From positions 1 through 60,606 of the forward strand of contig CAMHJQ010000019.1 in NCBI GenBank assembly GCA_946185485.1: a stretch of DNA of 60,606 nt, given 5' to 3'. The translations under genes were made by a program, and so were the position numbers. Shown here in pieces: positions 41,867-49,885 of the stretch. Position 1 is the first letter of the stretch. Each line of letters starts with the position of its first letter. This DNA comes from an uncultured Prevotellaceae bacterium. Lineage in GTDB: Bacteria > Bacteroidota > Bacteroidia > Bacteroidales > Bacteroidaceae. The notes beneath the pieces were generated by a model that saw nothing but the letters and a program-made list of their open reading frames with translations, had not been told where the DNA came from and searched no databases.

Positions 41867-43411
41867 TTAATCCTTAACTATCTTGATACGTCCCTGCGGC
41901 TGGGCGTAGGCCTTGCCGGTATTGCCGCCAAGCACCTGACTGATATAGTCCGACAGCGCCTCGTAGTAGCGCAATGTGCTCTCCTGGAGCACCGGGCACT
42001 TCTTGAACACCTCGAAGAAACCACCGCCCTCATGGTTGTAGTTCGTCAGTGCCACGCTATAGGTACGGTGCATGTCGATGGGGGCATAGCTGCCGTCGGG
42101 CTGCAGGATCTCGATGTCGCTGACGGTATGGCTCTTGCTGTGGACGGTGAAGCGCAGGCCGGAGCACTGCGGGAAGTGGCCGTCCAGCGTGGGCACGGAG
42201 GCCGTACAGCGCGTCAGCATCTCCTTCAGCTGCGCAGCAGTCACCGAGATGCGTCGCAGGGTATTGTCGTAGGGCAGCATACCGATAACGTCGCCGTAGG
42301 TGATGTCACCCGCCATGATGTTGTTGCGGATGCCGCCGCCGTTCTCCATGCCGATATCGGCCTTCATGGCATGTCGGTAGGCATCGGCCACCAGGTCGCC
42401 GGCATTCGTCTCCTTGCCGCGCACCACCCACTGGTCGTTCTCGTCGCTCACCAGCAGCAAATAGTCCGAATGTCCCACCACCTTCGAGGTCACCGCCTTC
42501 ACCTTCTGGCGGATGCTGTCGGTAGCGGCGGTAATCCTGGCGTCCTCATACGGAATCTCCTTGGTCTTGATGAGGTGTGTCGTGATGCGTCCGTCGGGTG
42601 TGATGAGCAACTTGCCTACATTGGCAAACTGCGTACCCGTCTGCGTGACCAGGATTTCCTTGCCGTCGAGGTTCTTGACGCTGGCACCCTCGATGATTTC
42701 GTGCGAATGTCCGTCGAGCACCACGTCGATACCCCGGGTCTTGTTCACCAGACGGTGGGAGCTGAAACCCATCGACTGCGGTGTCTCTCCGATATGCGAG
42801 AGCAGCACCACGTAGTCGGCACCCTCGCCACGGGCCTTGTCCACGGCCTGCTGGACCAGCTTGTAGAAGTCATCCTGCTTCAGGTCGTAGATCAGCACGC
42901 CGTTGGTGTCGTAGAAGGCATAGCCCTCCAGCAGCATCGTCTCCGGCGTGAGGGCACCGACATACGCTACCTTCTTGTTGCCGTACTGGCGGATGACATA
43001 AGGGGCGTAGTAGGACTGCCTGGCACCGGCTTCGTAGAAGTTGACACACGTCACAGGGGCACCTATCTGCCCTATCAGTTCCAACATGCGGGGCACACCG
43101 AAGTCGAACTCGTGGTTGCCCAAGGTCAGGGCGTCATAGCCCATCAGCTGCATGATGTCGGCAATATAGCCACCCTTGGAGATGGCTCCCGTGGTATTGC
43201 CCTGCAGGAAGTCGCCCACGCAGACGGCAGCAGCGTAAGCCGTGTCCGAGCGGTTGATGGCATCGCGCAGACCGGCCATCTTCGTATAGCCGTCGATACC
43301 GCAATGCACGTCGTTCTCATAGAGAATCACGATGCTCTTCTGAGCACCGACAGCCTGACATCCCACCAACAGAGGCGCCAGCGTCATGATGAACAATAAC
43401 CTTTTCAGCAT
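41867..43411 (-). CDS. Exported 5'-nucleotidase/metallophosphatase (UshA-like)
   Basis: 514-residue secreted two-domain phosphatase. The signal runs MLKRLLFIMTLAPLLVGCQAVG, with a possible lipobox (LVGC). Metallophosphatase motifs: ENDVHCGI, VGDFLQGNTTG, LGNHEFDFG, LLSHIGE and DGHSHEII. The C-terminal 5'-nucleotidase domain shows ETNAGDLVADAYRHAM, MENGGGIRNNI and the TNYNHEGGGFF loop. Start 43411 is chosen by the signal peptide. Role inferred: scavenging phosphate and nucleosides from nucleotides in the periplasm. It heads the ruvB-coaD-ybeY strand unit. Confidence 0.88.
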   Translation of the reverse strand: MLKRLLFIMTLAPLLVGCQAVGAQKSIVILYENDVHCGIDGYTKMAGLRDAINRSDTAYAAAVCVGDFLQGNTTGAISKGGYIADIMQLMGYDALTLGNHEFDFGVPRMLELIGQIGAPVTCVNFYEAGARQSYYAPYVIRQYGNKKVAYVGALTPETMLLEGYAFYDTNGVLIYDLKQDDFYKLVQQAVDKARGEGADYVVLLSHIGETPQSMGFSSHRLVNKTRGIDVVLDGHSHEIIEGASVKNLDGKEILVTQTGTQFANVGKLLITPDGRITTHLIKTKEIPYEDARITAATDSIRQKVKAVTSKVVGHSDYLLLVSDENDQWVVRGKETNAGDLVADAYRHAMKADIGMENGGGIRNNIMAGDITYGDVIGMLPYDNTLRRISVTAAQLKEMLTRCTASVPTLDGHFPQCSGLRFTVHSKSHTVSDIEILQPDGSYAPIDMHRTYSVALTNYNHEGGGFFEVFKKCPVLQESTLRYYEALSDYISQVLGGNTGKAYAQPQGRIKIVKD

Positions 43412-43432
43412 AGACAATCCTTATTTTGTGGA

Positions 43433-43440
43433 CAAAATTA
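43433..43440 (-). promoter_or_regulatory. -7 box for the nucleotidase gene
   Basis: TAATTTTG on the minus strand, 21 bases before the ATG at 43411. Confidence 0.5.
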
Positions 43441-43494
43441 CGTATTTTATTTGAAACAGCCAAGAAAAGTTGGCTTAGTTACGAAAAAAAAACG

Positions 43495-43502
43495 TACCTT
43501 TG
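43495..43502 (+). promoter_or_regulatory. -7 box for the CE2-like esterase gene
   Basis: TACCTTTG on the plus strand with a TTG at 43470-43472 as possible -33, 27 bases before the ATG at 43530. Confidence 0.6.
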
Positions 43503-43529
43503 CAGGCAAATAACAAAAACTCAAAACTT

Positions 43530-44630
43530 ATGAAACGAATCATCACGGCTTTTTTCCTGACTCTGACCACCCTGGTCGTGCAGGCCAGCACCACCCTCCC
43601 CTTGCAGGGAACCGTCGTCAAACCCACTGACAAGAACATCCAGTACATCGGGCGTATCTGCTTCGACAATCCCGAGCGGCCACGCTTCACCTTCCCCGGC
43701 ATCCAGATCAACATCCGCTTTACCGGCACCAGCCTGAAGCTGTGGGCCAAGCCCCTGAGCGGCCACTTCATGGCACAGGTGGACGGTGCCGAGCCTTTCA
43801 AGGTCACCCTGATGAGTGAACGCGACTCCGTGGTGAACATCGCCACGGCACTGCCCCAGGGTGAGCACGAGCTGCGACTGATGTATATCATCGAGGGCTT
43901 TATGCTGAAACCCGACTTCCGTGGCTTCATCCTCGACCGCGGTGCCCACCTGCTGCCGCCGCCTGCCCTCCCCGACCGCACCATCGAATTTGTGGGCAAC
44001 AGCATCACCTGCGGCTATGGCAACGAGAGCATCGACAAGAACGACCCCTTTGAGAACGAGACGGAGAACCACTACCTGAGCTATGCCCAGATATGCTGCC
44101 GTGCCCTCGGTGCCCAGGCTTACGTCGTGGCCCGCTCAGGCATCGGTGTCTACCGCTGCTACGGCGGGGCCAAGACGGGTACGCCGGAGAACGTGATGAC
44201 CACGGAATACGAGTACACCAACCTCTACGACCGCTCCGAGAAGTGGGACTTCAGCCGCTACCAGCCGCAGGTGGTGTGCATCAACCTAGGCACCAACGAC
44301 CTGTCGACGAACAACTACGACGTGAAACTGCTCGGCGCAGCCTACAAAAAGTTCCGCCAACAGGTGCGCAGCCACAACCCCAAGGCAAAGATTGTCTTCC
44401 TCTGCGGCTCCATGCTCAACGGCAAGGAACTGGACATCGCCAGACAGCTGATGAACGAGGCCGTCGAGGAAGCCCACAAGCAGGGCGACAAGGAGGTTTA
44501 CCGCTTCGACTTCACCCCTGCCGACGGCTCGCTGAAGTATGGTGCCGACTGGCATCCCAGCATCTGGCAGCACGAAAAGATGGCTGCCGAGCTGACCGCC
44601 TACCTGCGTACATTAATGAATTGGTTCTAA
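43530..44630 (+). CDS. Exported CE2-like SGNH acetyl esterase
   Basis: 366-residue secreted esterase (signal MKRIITAFFLTLTTLVVQA). An N-terminal beta-sandwich (about 25-145) precedes the SGNH domain: block I EFVGNSITCGYG (nucleophile serine), block III INLGTNDLST, and the closing GADWHPSIWQHEKM with the catalytic Asp-His pair. This two-domain order is that of CE2 xylan/mannan deacetylases. It likely removes acetyl groups from plant glycans, a fit with the xylosidase and pectate lyase nearby. Start ATG at 43530. Confidence 0.88.
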   Translation: MKRIITAFFLTLTTLVVQASTTLPLQGTVVKPTDKNIQYIGRICFDNPERPRFTFPGIQINIRFTGTSLKLWAKPLSGHFMAQVDGAEPFKVTLMSERDSVVNIATALPQGEHELRLMYIIEGFMLKPDFRGFILDRGAHLLPPPALPDRTIEFVGNSITCGYGNESIDKNDPFENETENHYLSYAQICCRALGAQAYVVARSGIGVYRCYGGAKTGTPENVMTTEYEYTNLYDRSEKWDFSRYQPQVVCINLGTNDLSTNNYDVKLLGAAYKKFRQQVRSHNPKAKIVFLCGSMLNGKELDIARQLMNEAVEEAHKQGDKEVYRFDFTPADGSLKYGADWHPSIWQHEKMAAELTAYLRTLMNWF

Positions 44631-44645
44631 AAAGCGATAACACTT

Positions 44646-44726
44646 ATGGATTGGTTACACATCATAGCAGTCATTATCCTGGTGATAGCCGGTGTGGTTA
44701 TCTACATGAACAAGCGTAACGGGTAA
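44646..44726 (+). CDS. 26-residue membrane microprotein
   Basis: ATG at 44646 to TAA at 44726. The peptide begins MDWLHIIAVIILV and ends YMNKRNG: one hydrophobic helix of about 18 residues with a positive C-terminus. It starts 15 bases after the esterase stop and ends two bases before the stop of the convergent U32 gene. Too short for normal gene callers. It may be a membrane anchor or regulatory peptide; translation is not shown by anything except layout. Confidence 0.45.
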   Translation: MDWLHIIAVIILVIAGVVIYMNKRNG

Positions 44727-44728
44727 AA

Positions 44729-45982
44729 TTACTCCTGCGGGGCAGGGATAATCTTGAACAGCTTGTCGCTGGGGCGCACCTTCTCGGGCACCTTGATGCT
44801 GACGCGGGTACCCTGCTGAGCTGTCTGAACCGACTGTACGTCGTCGTGGATTTCGTCAGCTACGACGTACAGTGCCCCGGTGGTGGGGCCTGTGATGAGC
44901 ATCTTGTCGCCTACGGAGAAGGTGTCGGCCTCGACGGTGAACTCTGCCACGCCCAACTTCGAGAAATATTTGACGCCCTTGCCGATGTACTGCTTGCGCT
45001 CAGTCGCGTTGGAACCGTAGTTTTTATTCCATTCGCCTAACTGCTGCCCCAAGTAGTAGCCGTCCCAGAAGCCGCGGTTGAAAACCGTGGCCAGCCGCTC
45101 GTCCCACGCATCCTTCTTGTCTTCCGTGAAGGAGCCGTCGAGGACGCTCTGGATGGCCTCCTTGTAGCACTGCACCACGGTGAGCACGTACTCGGGACCG
45201 CGGGCACGCCCCTCAATCTTGAAGACGCGGACGCCACTCTTCATCATTTTGTCGATGAAACGGATGGTTTTCAGGTCCTTGGGCGACATGATGTACTTGT
45301 TGTCTATCTCCAGTTCGGTGCCCGTCTCGCGGTCGGTGACGACATACGAGCGGCGGCATATCTGCATACACGCCCCCCGGTTGGCGGAGCGTCCCGTATT
45401 GTCGAGGCTCATGTAGCACTTGCCGCTGACGGCCATGCACAAGGCACCGTGGCAGAACATTTCTATGCGCACTGGCTGTCCCGAGGGTCCGCAGACATGC
45501 TGCTCCTCTATCTGGCGGTAGATGTCGGCCACCTGGTCGAGCGTCAGCTCGCGTGCCAGCACCACCACGTCGGCAAACTGGGCATAGAACTTCAGCGCCT
45601 CGATGTTGCTGATGTTGAGCTGTGTGGACAGGTGCACCTCCACACCCACCTGCCGGCAGTACTGCATGACGGCGATGTCGCAGGCGATGACGGCGGTAAT
45701 CTCCGCCTCCTTGGCGGCATCTATAATCTGGTGCATCGTCGGGATATCCTCGCCATAGATGATGGTGTTCACCGTCAGGTACGATTTTACGCCCGCCTCA
45801 CGGCAGATGGCGGCAATGTCGCGCAGGTCGTCGATGGTGAAGTGGTTGGCGGAATGCGAGCGCATGTTGAGCTGCTCCACGCCGAAGTACACACTGCCCG
45901 CCCCAGCCTTCAGGGCGGCAGCTAAGGAGTCGCGGCTGCCCACAGGCGCCATGATCTCGAAATCGGTTATCTTCTCGTTCAT
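44729..45982 (-). CDS. U32-family peptidase / tRNA-hydroxylation type protein
   Basis: 417-residue protein of peptidase family U32 (YegQ/TrhP-like). N-terminus MNEKITDFEIMAPVGSRDSLAAALKAGAGSVYFG and the signature EMFCHGALCMAVSGKCYMS with its cysteines are clear; PKDLKTIRFIDKMMKSGVRVFKIEGRARGPEYV follows. Some relatives work in prephenate-dependent tRNA uridine hydroxylation; others are called collagenase-like. The signature cysteines suggest an Fe-S cluster. The -7 box lies only about six bases before the start codon, so the mRNA may be leaderless. Confidence 0.88.
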   Translation of the reverse strand: MNEKITDFEIMAPVGSRDSLAAALKAGAGSVYFGVEQLNMRSHSANHFTIDDLRDIAAICREAGVKSYLTVNTIIYGEDIPTMHQIIDAAKEAEITAVIACDIAVMQYCRQVGVEVHLSTQLNISNIEALKFYAQFADVVVLARELTLDQVADIYRQIEEQHVCGPSGQPVRIEMFCHGALCMAVSGKCYMSLDNTGRSANRGACMQICRRSYVVTDRETGTELEIDNKYIMSPKDLKTIRFIDKMMKSGVRVFKIEGRARGPEYVLTVVQCYKEAIQSVLDGSFTEDKKDAWDERLATVFNRGFWDGYYLGQQLGEWNKNYGSNATERKQYIGKGVKYFSKLGVAEFTVEADTFSVGDKMLITGPTTGALYVVADEIHDDVQSVQTAQQGTRVSIKVPEKVRPSDKLFKIIPAPQE

Positions 45983-45987
45983 GGCTG

Positions 45988-45995
45988 CAAAGGTA
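45988..45995 (-). promoter_or_regulatory. -7 box of the U32 gene, almost at the start codon
   Basis: TACCTTTG on the minus strand, with only five bases between its last base (45988) and the start codon at 45982. In most other genes here the gap is about 18-50 bases. Confidence 0.55.
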
Positions 45996-46125
45996 CGAAA
46001 TAAATTAAAGATTAAATATTAAAAATCAAATTATTAAGAAGAAAGGAGAAAGATTCTTTCCGAAAGATGTAAACGTTTGCGGGGAAAAGTTGGGGAATAT
46101 TGTTGTTTGTTCCACTTATTTACGT

Positions 46126-46133
46126 TATCTTTG
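46126..46133 (+). promoter_or_regulatory. -7 box for the pectate-lyase operon
   Basis: TATCTTTG, with TTG at 46103-46105 20 bases upstream as possible -33. The small secreted protein starts 16 bases downstream. Confidence 0.6.
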
Positions 46134-46149
46134 CATCGTCATACTGAAG

Positions 46150-46524
46150 ATGAAAAGAAATACGACAATGATGAAGCAGATTTTTCTCATGGCATGCCTC
46201 CTCGCCTGTACCGCCGCCACCATGGCTGACGACGTGCAGAAAGTCGATGCCTCGCAACTGACGAAGGTGACTTTCGAGGGCAGCCATATCATCCTCCACT
46301 ACAAGGACGGCACGACGGCCGACATGGCAGACATGGAGACCGTCACCATCGACTTCAGCAGTGTGCCCCCCACCAGCATCTCGGAGCGCACGGCCATCAC
46401 GACGAAAGCCGGACTGGAGGGCAAGGAGGTCTACAACCTGAACGGACAGCTGGTAGGCAAGAGTGCCGCCCGCCTGACCAAAGGGGTCTACATCATTGAC
46501 GGCAAGAAAATTATCGTGAGATAA
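46150..46524 (+). CDS. Small secreted protein with DGT-module and sorting-like C-terminus (second)
   Basis: 124 residues if read from 46150; starts at 46168 or 46171 (MKQIFLMACLLACTAATMA) are also possible. Middle: VDASQLTKVTFEGSHIILHYKDGTTADMADMETVTIDFS, the same DGT-type beta module as the protein at 35204. C-terminus: EVYNLNGQLVGKSAARLTKGVYIIDGKKIIV, a common Prevotella tail that resembles a type IX-like sorting or surface tag. First gene of the unit with pectate lyase (32-base gap). Function unknown. Confidence 0.75.
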   Translation: MKRNTTMMKQIFLMACLLACTAATMADDVQKVDASQLTKVTFEGSHIILHYKDGTTADMADMETVTIDFSSVPPTSISERTAITTKAGLEGKEVYNLNGQLVGKSAARLTKGVYIIDGKKIIVR

Positions 46525-46556
46525 CATATAAGATGTTAGAGATTTAAAAACAAACT

Positions 46557-48971
46557 ATGAAACGACTTATAACCATTCTACTAATGACAACGACGGTAAA
46601 CCTGGGCCTCTATTCGCAGGCTCAGGATTACTCCGTCAATCAGGATGACACCAAAAACCAGGCCGTGCTGACGCTGAGCGACAACAGCGTGAAGTACTAC
46701 AACACGGCTGCCCTGACCGACCTCAGCTTCGACGGCAACCGCTTGACCGTCAACCTGCCTGCTGGCAGCTATACCTACGACGGCAATGTCAGCAACATTG
46801 CGTTCGTCAAGGCTGCTGATGCCGGCGGCGAGGGACAGATAGACAACACCGAGGGTGCTGTACAGATGACCGAGGCCCGCGGCTGGCAGGAGTCAGCCTA
46901 CATCAAGTTCAACCTGATGGAGGGCGCTAAGTCGTACCATGTCTACGTCAAGGGCGGACAATACGACGACTACACCCAGATAGACGGCCAGCTGGTGCGC
47001 AACTACGGCAGCTACGGCCGTGCCGACGTGGTGGGTCTGAAGGCCGGCACCTACAGCATGAAGGTGGTGGCCGTCGACGACAACGGCCAAGAGATGGCAG
47101 GCACTGCCAGCCAGGCCACTGGCATGCAGGTACGCAACTACATCCGCGAGGGCTTTGCCTTCAAGGGCCGGAGTGCTGGCGTCGGCGCTTACAACAACGA
47201 CGGCACGCTGAAGTCCAATGCCGTCGTGCTCTATGTGACCAACAGCAATTTCAACACCATCCAGTGCACCATGAACACCGGCGGCAAGACGCTGGAGACA
47301 CGCACCGGGCTGGGCAGCATCATGCAGGCCTTGGAGAAGGGCAAAGAGACACGACCATTCTGTATACGCTTCATTGGCGAAATCAAGGTGGGCAGCGTCA
47401 ACAGCGAACAACTGATGGGTGAGAAGAGCTGTCTGAACCTGAAAGGCAAGACCTTCGGCGACGAGCAGCACGTCACTTACGAAGGTATCGGTGACGACGC
47501 CACCATGAACGGCATCGGCTTCCGTTTCAACCGTGCCGGCAGCATTGAAGTGCGCAACCTGGCCATCATGAACCATGCCGACGACTGCTTCGAGTTTACG
47601 CAGTGTGTGCGTATCTGGGTTCACAACACGGACCTGTTCTATGGCAATGCCGGCAGCGACAGCGACCAGGCGAAGGGCGACGGCACCATCGACCTGAAGA
47701 AGGGTACGAGTTACTGCACTTTCGACAACAACCACTTCTGGGACTGTGGTAAGGCATCGCTGTGCGGCCTCAGCGGCGAGACTACAGCCGACTACGCCAC
47801 CTACCACCACAACTGGTTCGACCATGCCGACAGCCGCATGCCCCGTGTGCGCGTAAAAACTATACACATCTACAACAACTATTACGACGGCGTATCGAAG
47901 TACGGTGCTGGCTCCACCATGGGCAGCAGCCTGTTCGTTGAGCGCAACTACTTCCGCAACGCCAAGTTCCCGATGATGATTTCGCTTCAGGGCAACGATG
48001 TGTATGCCGGCAGCAGCAAGTACGACCCCAACAACTACGGTACCTTCAGCAAGGAGTCGGGTGGCATGATTAAGGCTTACAACAACGTCATCACCGGCTC
48101 AACCACATCATACTGGCCCTATGGCGCCACCACCCTTCTCACCAAAGGTCAGATGGTCAGTGCTGCAAGCCTGGGCGTCGACACGCAGGTACACTTCGAC
48201 TGCTATGAAGTCAGCAATGCCTCCGACAAGGTACCCGCCGAGGTACGGTCGTTCAGCGGAAGCAACAGCTACAACAACTTCGACACCGACGGTTCCATCA
48301 TGTACGACTACTCGCCCGACTCGCCTGCGGACGTTCCCAGAGCCGTCAGCAGCTACTACGGCAGCGGACGCATGAACCACGGCGACTTCAGCTGGACCTT
48401 CAACAATGCCACCGACGACACCGACTACGGTGTGAACACAAAACTGAAGAAAGCTCTCAACGAGTATAAGACCAGTTTGGTAGGAATTTTCGGCGATGAC
48501 AATGCAAGCGGCGGTGATGAACCCGGCGGTGATGAACCCGGTGGCGGCGGTGATGAGCCCGGTGGCGGTGGTGATGAGCCTGGTGGCGGCGAGGTTTCCG
48601 GAGGTTACATTGTCTGCAGCTTCGACTCAGCACCCTCTAACAGTCTCTTCAGCGTCGGTAGCAGCGAATACGGCGACGGCAAGATTACCTACGACGGCAC
48701 CTATTACAAGAAAGGCCTCAAGCTGAACAGCAAGGGCACCGTCACCTTCACGCCGGCACAAGACTACATGATGACGCTCATCCTTGCCACCGCCAAGAGT
48801 GGACGCGACGTAACGATTAACGGCGAGAAGACCACCGTCGGCGGCACCGAGAACACTGAAGGCAAGTACTACGAAATGGAGCCTATTGCCCTCAGCAAGG
48901 GCACGCAGTACGTCATCACCAAGGGCAGTGCCGAAGGCCTGCTCATGCTCATCATTCTCAGTGAGAAATGA
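46557..48971 (+). CDS. Exported pectate lyase (PL1) with accessory domains
   Basis: 804-residue enzyme that cleaves polygalacturonate by beta-elimination. Signal MKRLITILLMTTTVNLGLYSQA; residues about 30-80 carry the small DGT-type module; about 100-190 a fibronectin-like domain; about 190-610 the PL1 parallel beta-helix, with YHHNWFDHADSRMPRVRVKTIHIYNN holding the catalytic arginine region and calcium-site acids around DLKKGTSYCTF. A Gly/Asp/Glu/Pro linker of repeated GGDEPGG leads to a C-terminal beta-sandwich (about 680-804), perhaps a carbohydrate-binding module. The stop overlaps an upstream minicistron's ATG. Confidence 0.9.
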   Translation: MKRLITILLMTTTVNLGLYSQAQDYSVNQDDTKNQAVLTLSDNSVKYYNTAALTDLSFDGNRLTVNLPAGSYTYDGNVSNIAFVKAADAGGEGQIDNTEGAVQMTEARGWQESAYIKFNLMEGAKSYHVYVKGGQYDDYTQIDGQLVRNYGSYGRADVVGLKAGTYSMKVVAVDDNGQEMAGTASQATGMQVRNYIREGFAFKGRSAGVGAYNNDGTLKSNAVVLYVTNSNFNTIQCTMNTGGKTLETRTGLGSIMQALEKGKETRPFCIRFIGEIKVGSVNSEQLMGEKSCLNLKGKTFGDEQHVTYEGIGDDATMNGIGFRFNRAGSIEVRNLAIMNHADDCFEFTQCVRIWVHNTDLFYGNAGSDSDQAKGDGTIDLKKGTSYCTFDNNHFWDCGKASLCGLSGETTADYATYHHNWFDHADSRMPRVRVKTIHIYNNYYDGVSKYGAGSTMGSSLFVERNYFRNAKFPMMISLQGNDVYAGSSKYDPNNYGTFSKESGGMIKAYNNVITGSTTSYWPYGATTLLTKGQMVSAASLGVDTQVHFDCYEVSNASDKVPAEVRSFSGSNSYNNFDTDGSIMYDYSPDSPADVPRAVSSYYGSGRMNHGDFSWTFNNATDDTDYGVNTKLKKALNEYKTSLVGIFGDDNASGGDEPGGDEPGGGGDEPGGGGDEPGGGEVSGGYIVCSFDSAPSNSLFSVGSSEYGDGKITYDGTYYKKGLKLNSKGTVTFTPAQDYMMTLILATAKSGRDVTINGEKTTVGGTENTEGKYYEMEPIALSKGTQYVITKGSAEGLLMLIILSEK
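48511..48597 (+). repeat. GGDEPGG linker repeat in pectate lyase
   Basis: Tandem 15- to 18-base units of GGTGATGAACCCGGTGG type encode GDEPGG(GG). Copy number can change without breaking the reading frame, altering linker length. Confidence 0.7.
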
Positions 48972-49027
48972 AGGAAATGAAGGAAATGAAAGAAATGAAA
49001 GGAATGAAAGAAATGGGAAATGATTAG
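48968..49027 (+). CDS. Minicistron (19 codons) in a 9-base tandem repeat
   Basis: ATG at 48968 overlaps the pectate lyase stop as ATGA, and its TAG stop (49025-49027) overlaps the start of the protease gene (ATGATTAG). It encodes MKEMKEMKEMKGMKEMGND from repeats of GAAATGAA(A/G). Several ATGs in this frame and AAGGA-like motifs could load ribosomes. It looks like a coupling device rather than a functional peptide. Not supported by conservation. Confidence 0.35.
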   Translation: MKEMKEMKEMKGMKEMGND

Positions 49028-49799
49028 GAAGGTGATATATGCTGCCCTGGTGGGCGTGCTCGTGTGTTGTGGTAGGAAAGAGCCGCAACACACGTTTTTG
49101 CATGAAGTGCTGCTGCCCATGACACCCGTCAAGAACCAGGGGGAGTCGGAGCTGTGCTGGGCCTACGCCATGCTGGCGACCATCGAGACCGAGCACATTG
49201 TGCGGGGCGACAGCGTCAACCTCTCTGCTGTCTACGTCGGACGTATGCTGAAGAGAGAGCGTGGCTCCTCCCAGCGTGCCATGTGCCAGACACTGCTCAA
49301 CATCATCCAGCGTGACGGCATCGTGGGCTACGACGTGCTGCCCGACGATGCCACTGACGAACTGCCCACGCCGCAGTGGGTGTTCATGGGTGGCGTGCGC
49401 TATACGCCGCTGGAGTTTGCCCACTCCGTATGCGCCCCCGACGAATACCTCGCGCTGACCTGCCAGCCCGACTCCCCCTATTATAAAAAGGTGGCGGTCG
49501 ATGCCCCCGACAACTGGGAGGGCAACCGCCTGCTGAACGTCCCGCTCGACACGTTGCGCCGCCATGTAGACCATGCCCTGCGCCACCGCCATCCCGTCTG
49601 CTGGGAGAGCAAGGGCCACGCCATGGCCATCGTCGGGATGGCCCGCGACGAGAAGAAACGTCCTTACTACGTCCTGAAAAACTCCTGGGGACCACGCGGA
49701 CCCTACGACGGACTCGTCTATATGTCCGCCCGCAAGCTCTGGCGCGACATGCTGGCCGTCTACATGACCCGCGACGCTTACGGCACGCCGCTACCGTAG
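49020..49799 (+). CDS. Papain-like (C1) cysteine protease lipoprotein
   Basis: 259-residue lipoprotein: MIRKVIYAALVGVLVCCG has a lipobox cysteine near 16. Papain motifs: PVKNQGESELCWAYAMLATIE (oxyanion Gln, catalytic Cys about 46), SKGHAMAIVGMARDEKKRPYYVLKNSWGPRG (catalytic His and Asn). The region between is shorter than in papain and has no propeptide. It is the last gene of the pectate-lyase unit, coupled through the minicistron, and could process exported or surface proteins. Confidence 0.85.
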   Translation: MIRKVIYAALVGVLVCCGRKEPQHTFLHEVLLPMTPVKNQGESELCWAYAMLATIETEHIVRGDSVNLSAVYVGRMLKRERGSSQRAMCQTLLNIIQRDGIVGYDVLPDDATDELPTPQWVFMGGVRYTPLEFAHSVCAPDEYLALTCQPDSPYYKKVAVDAPDNWEGNRLLNVPLDTLRRHVDHALRHRHPVCWESKGHAMAIVGMARDEKKRPYYVLKNSWGPRGPYDGLVYMSARKLWRDMLAVYMTRDAYGTPLP

Positions 49800-49824
49800 G
49801 AGTTTGAGCGAATGCGAAACTTAC

Positions 49825-49867
49825 AATAAAAAATGAGGATGTGATAACACACCCTCATTCGTTTTTT
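49825..49867. terminator. Bidirectional terminator between the protease and ackA
   Basis: AATGAGG (49832-49838) with CCTCATT (49853-49859), plus inner TGTG/CACA pairs, flanked by an A run on the left and TTTTTT on the right. It serves the convergent protease (plus) and ackA (minus) transcripts. Confidence 0.8.
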
Positions 49868-49885
49868 ATTGGTATAATACTGGAT

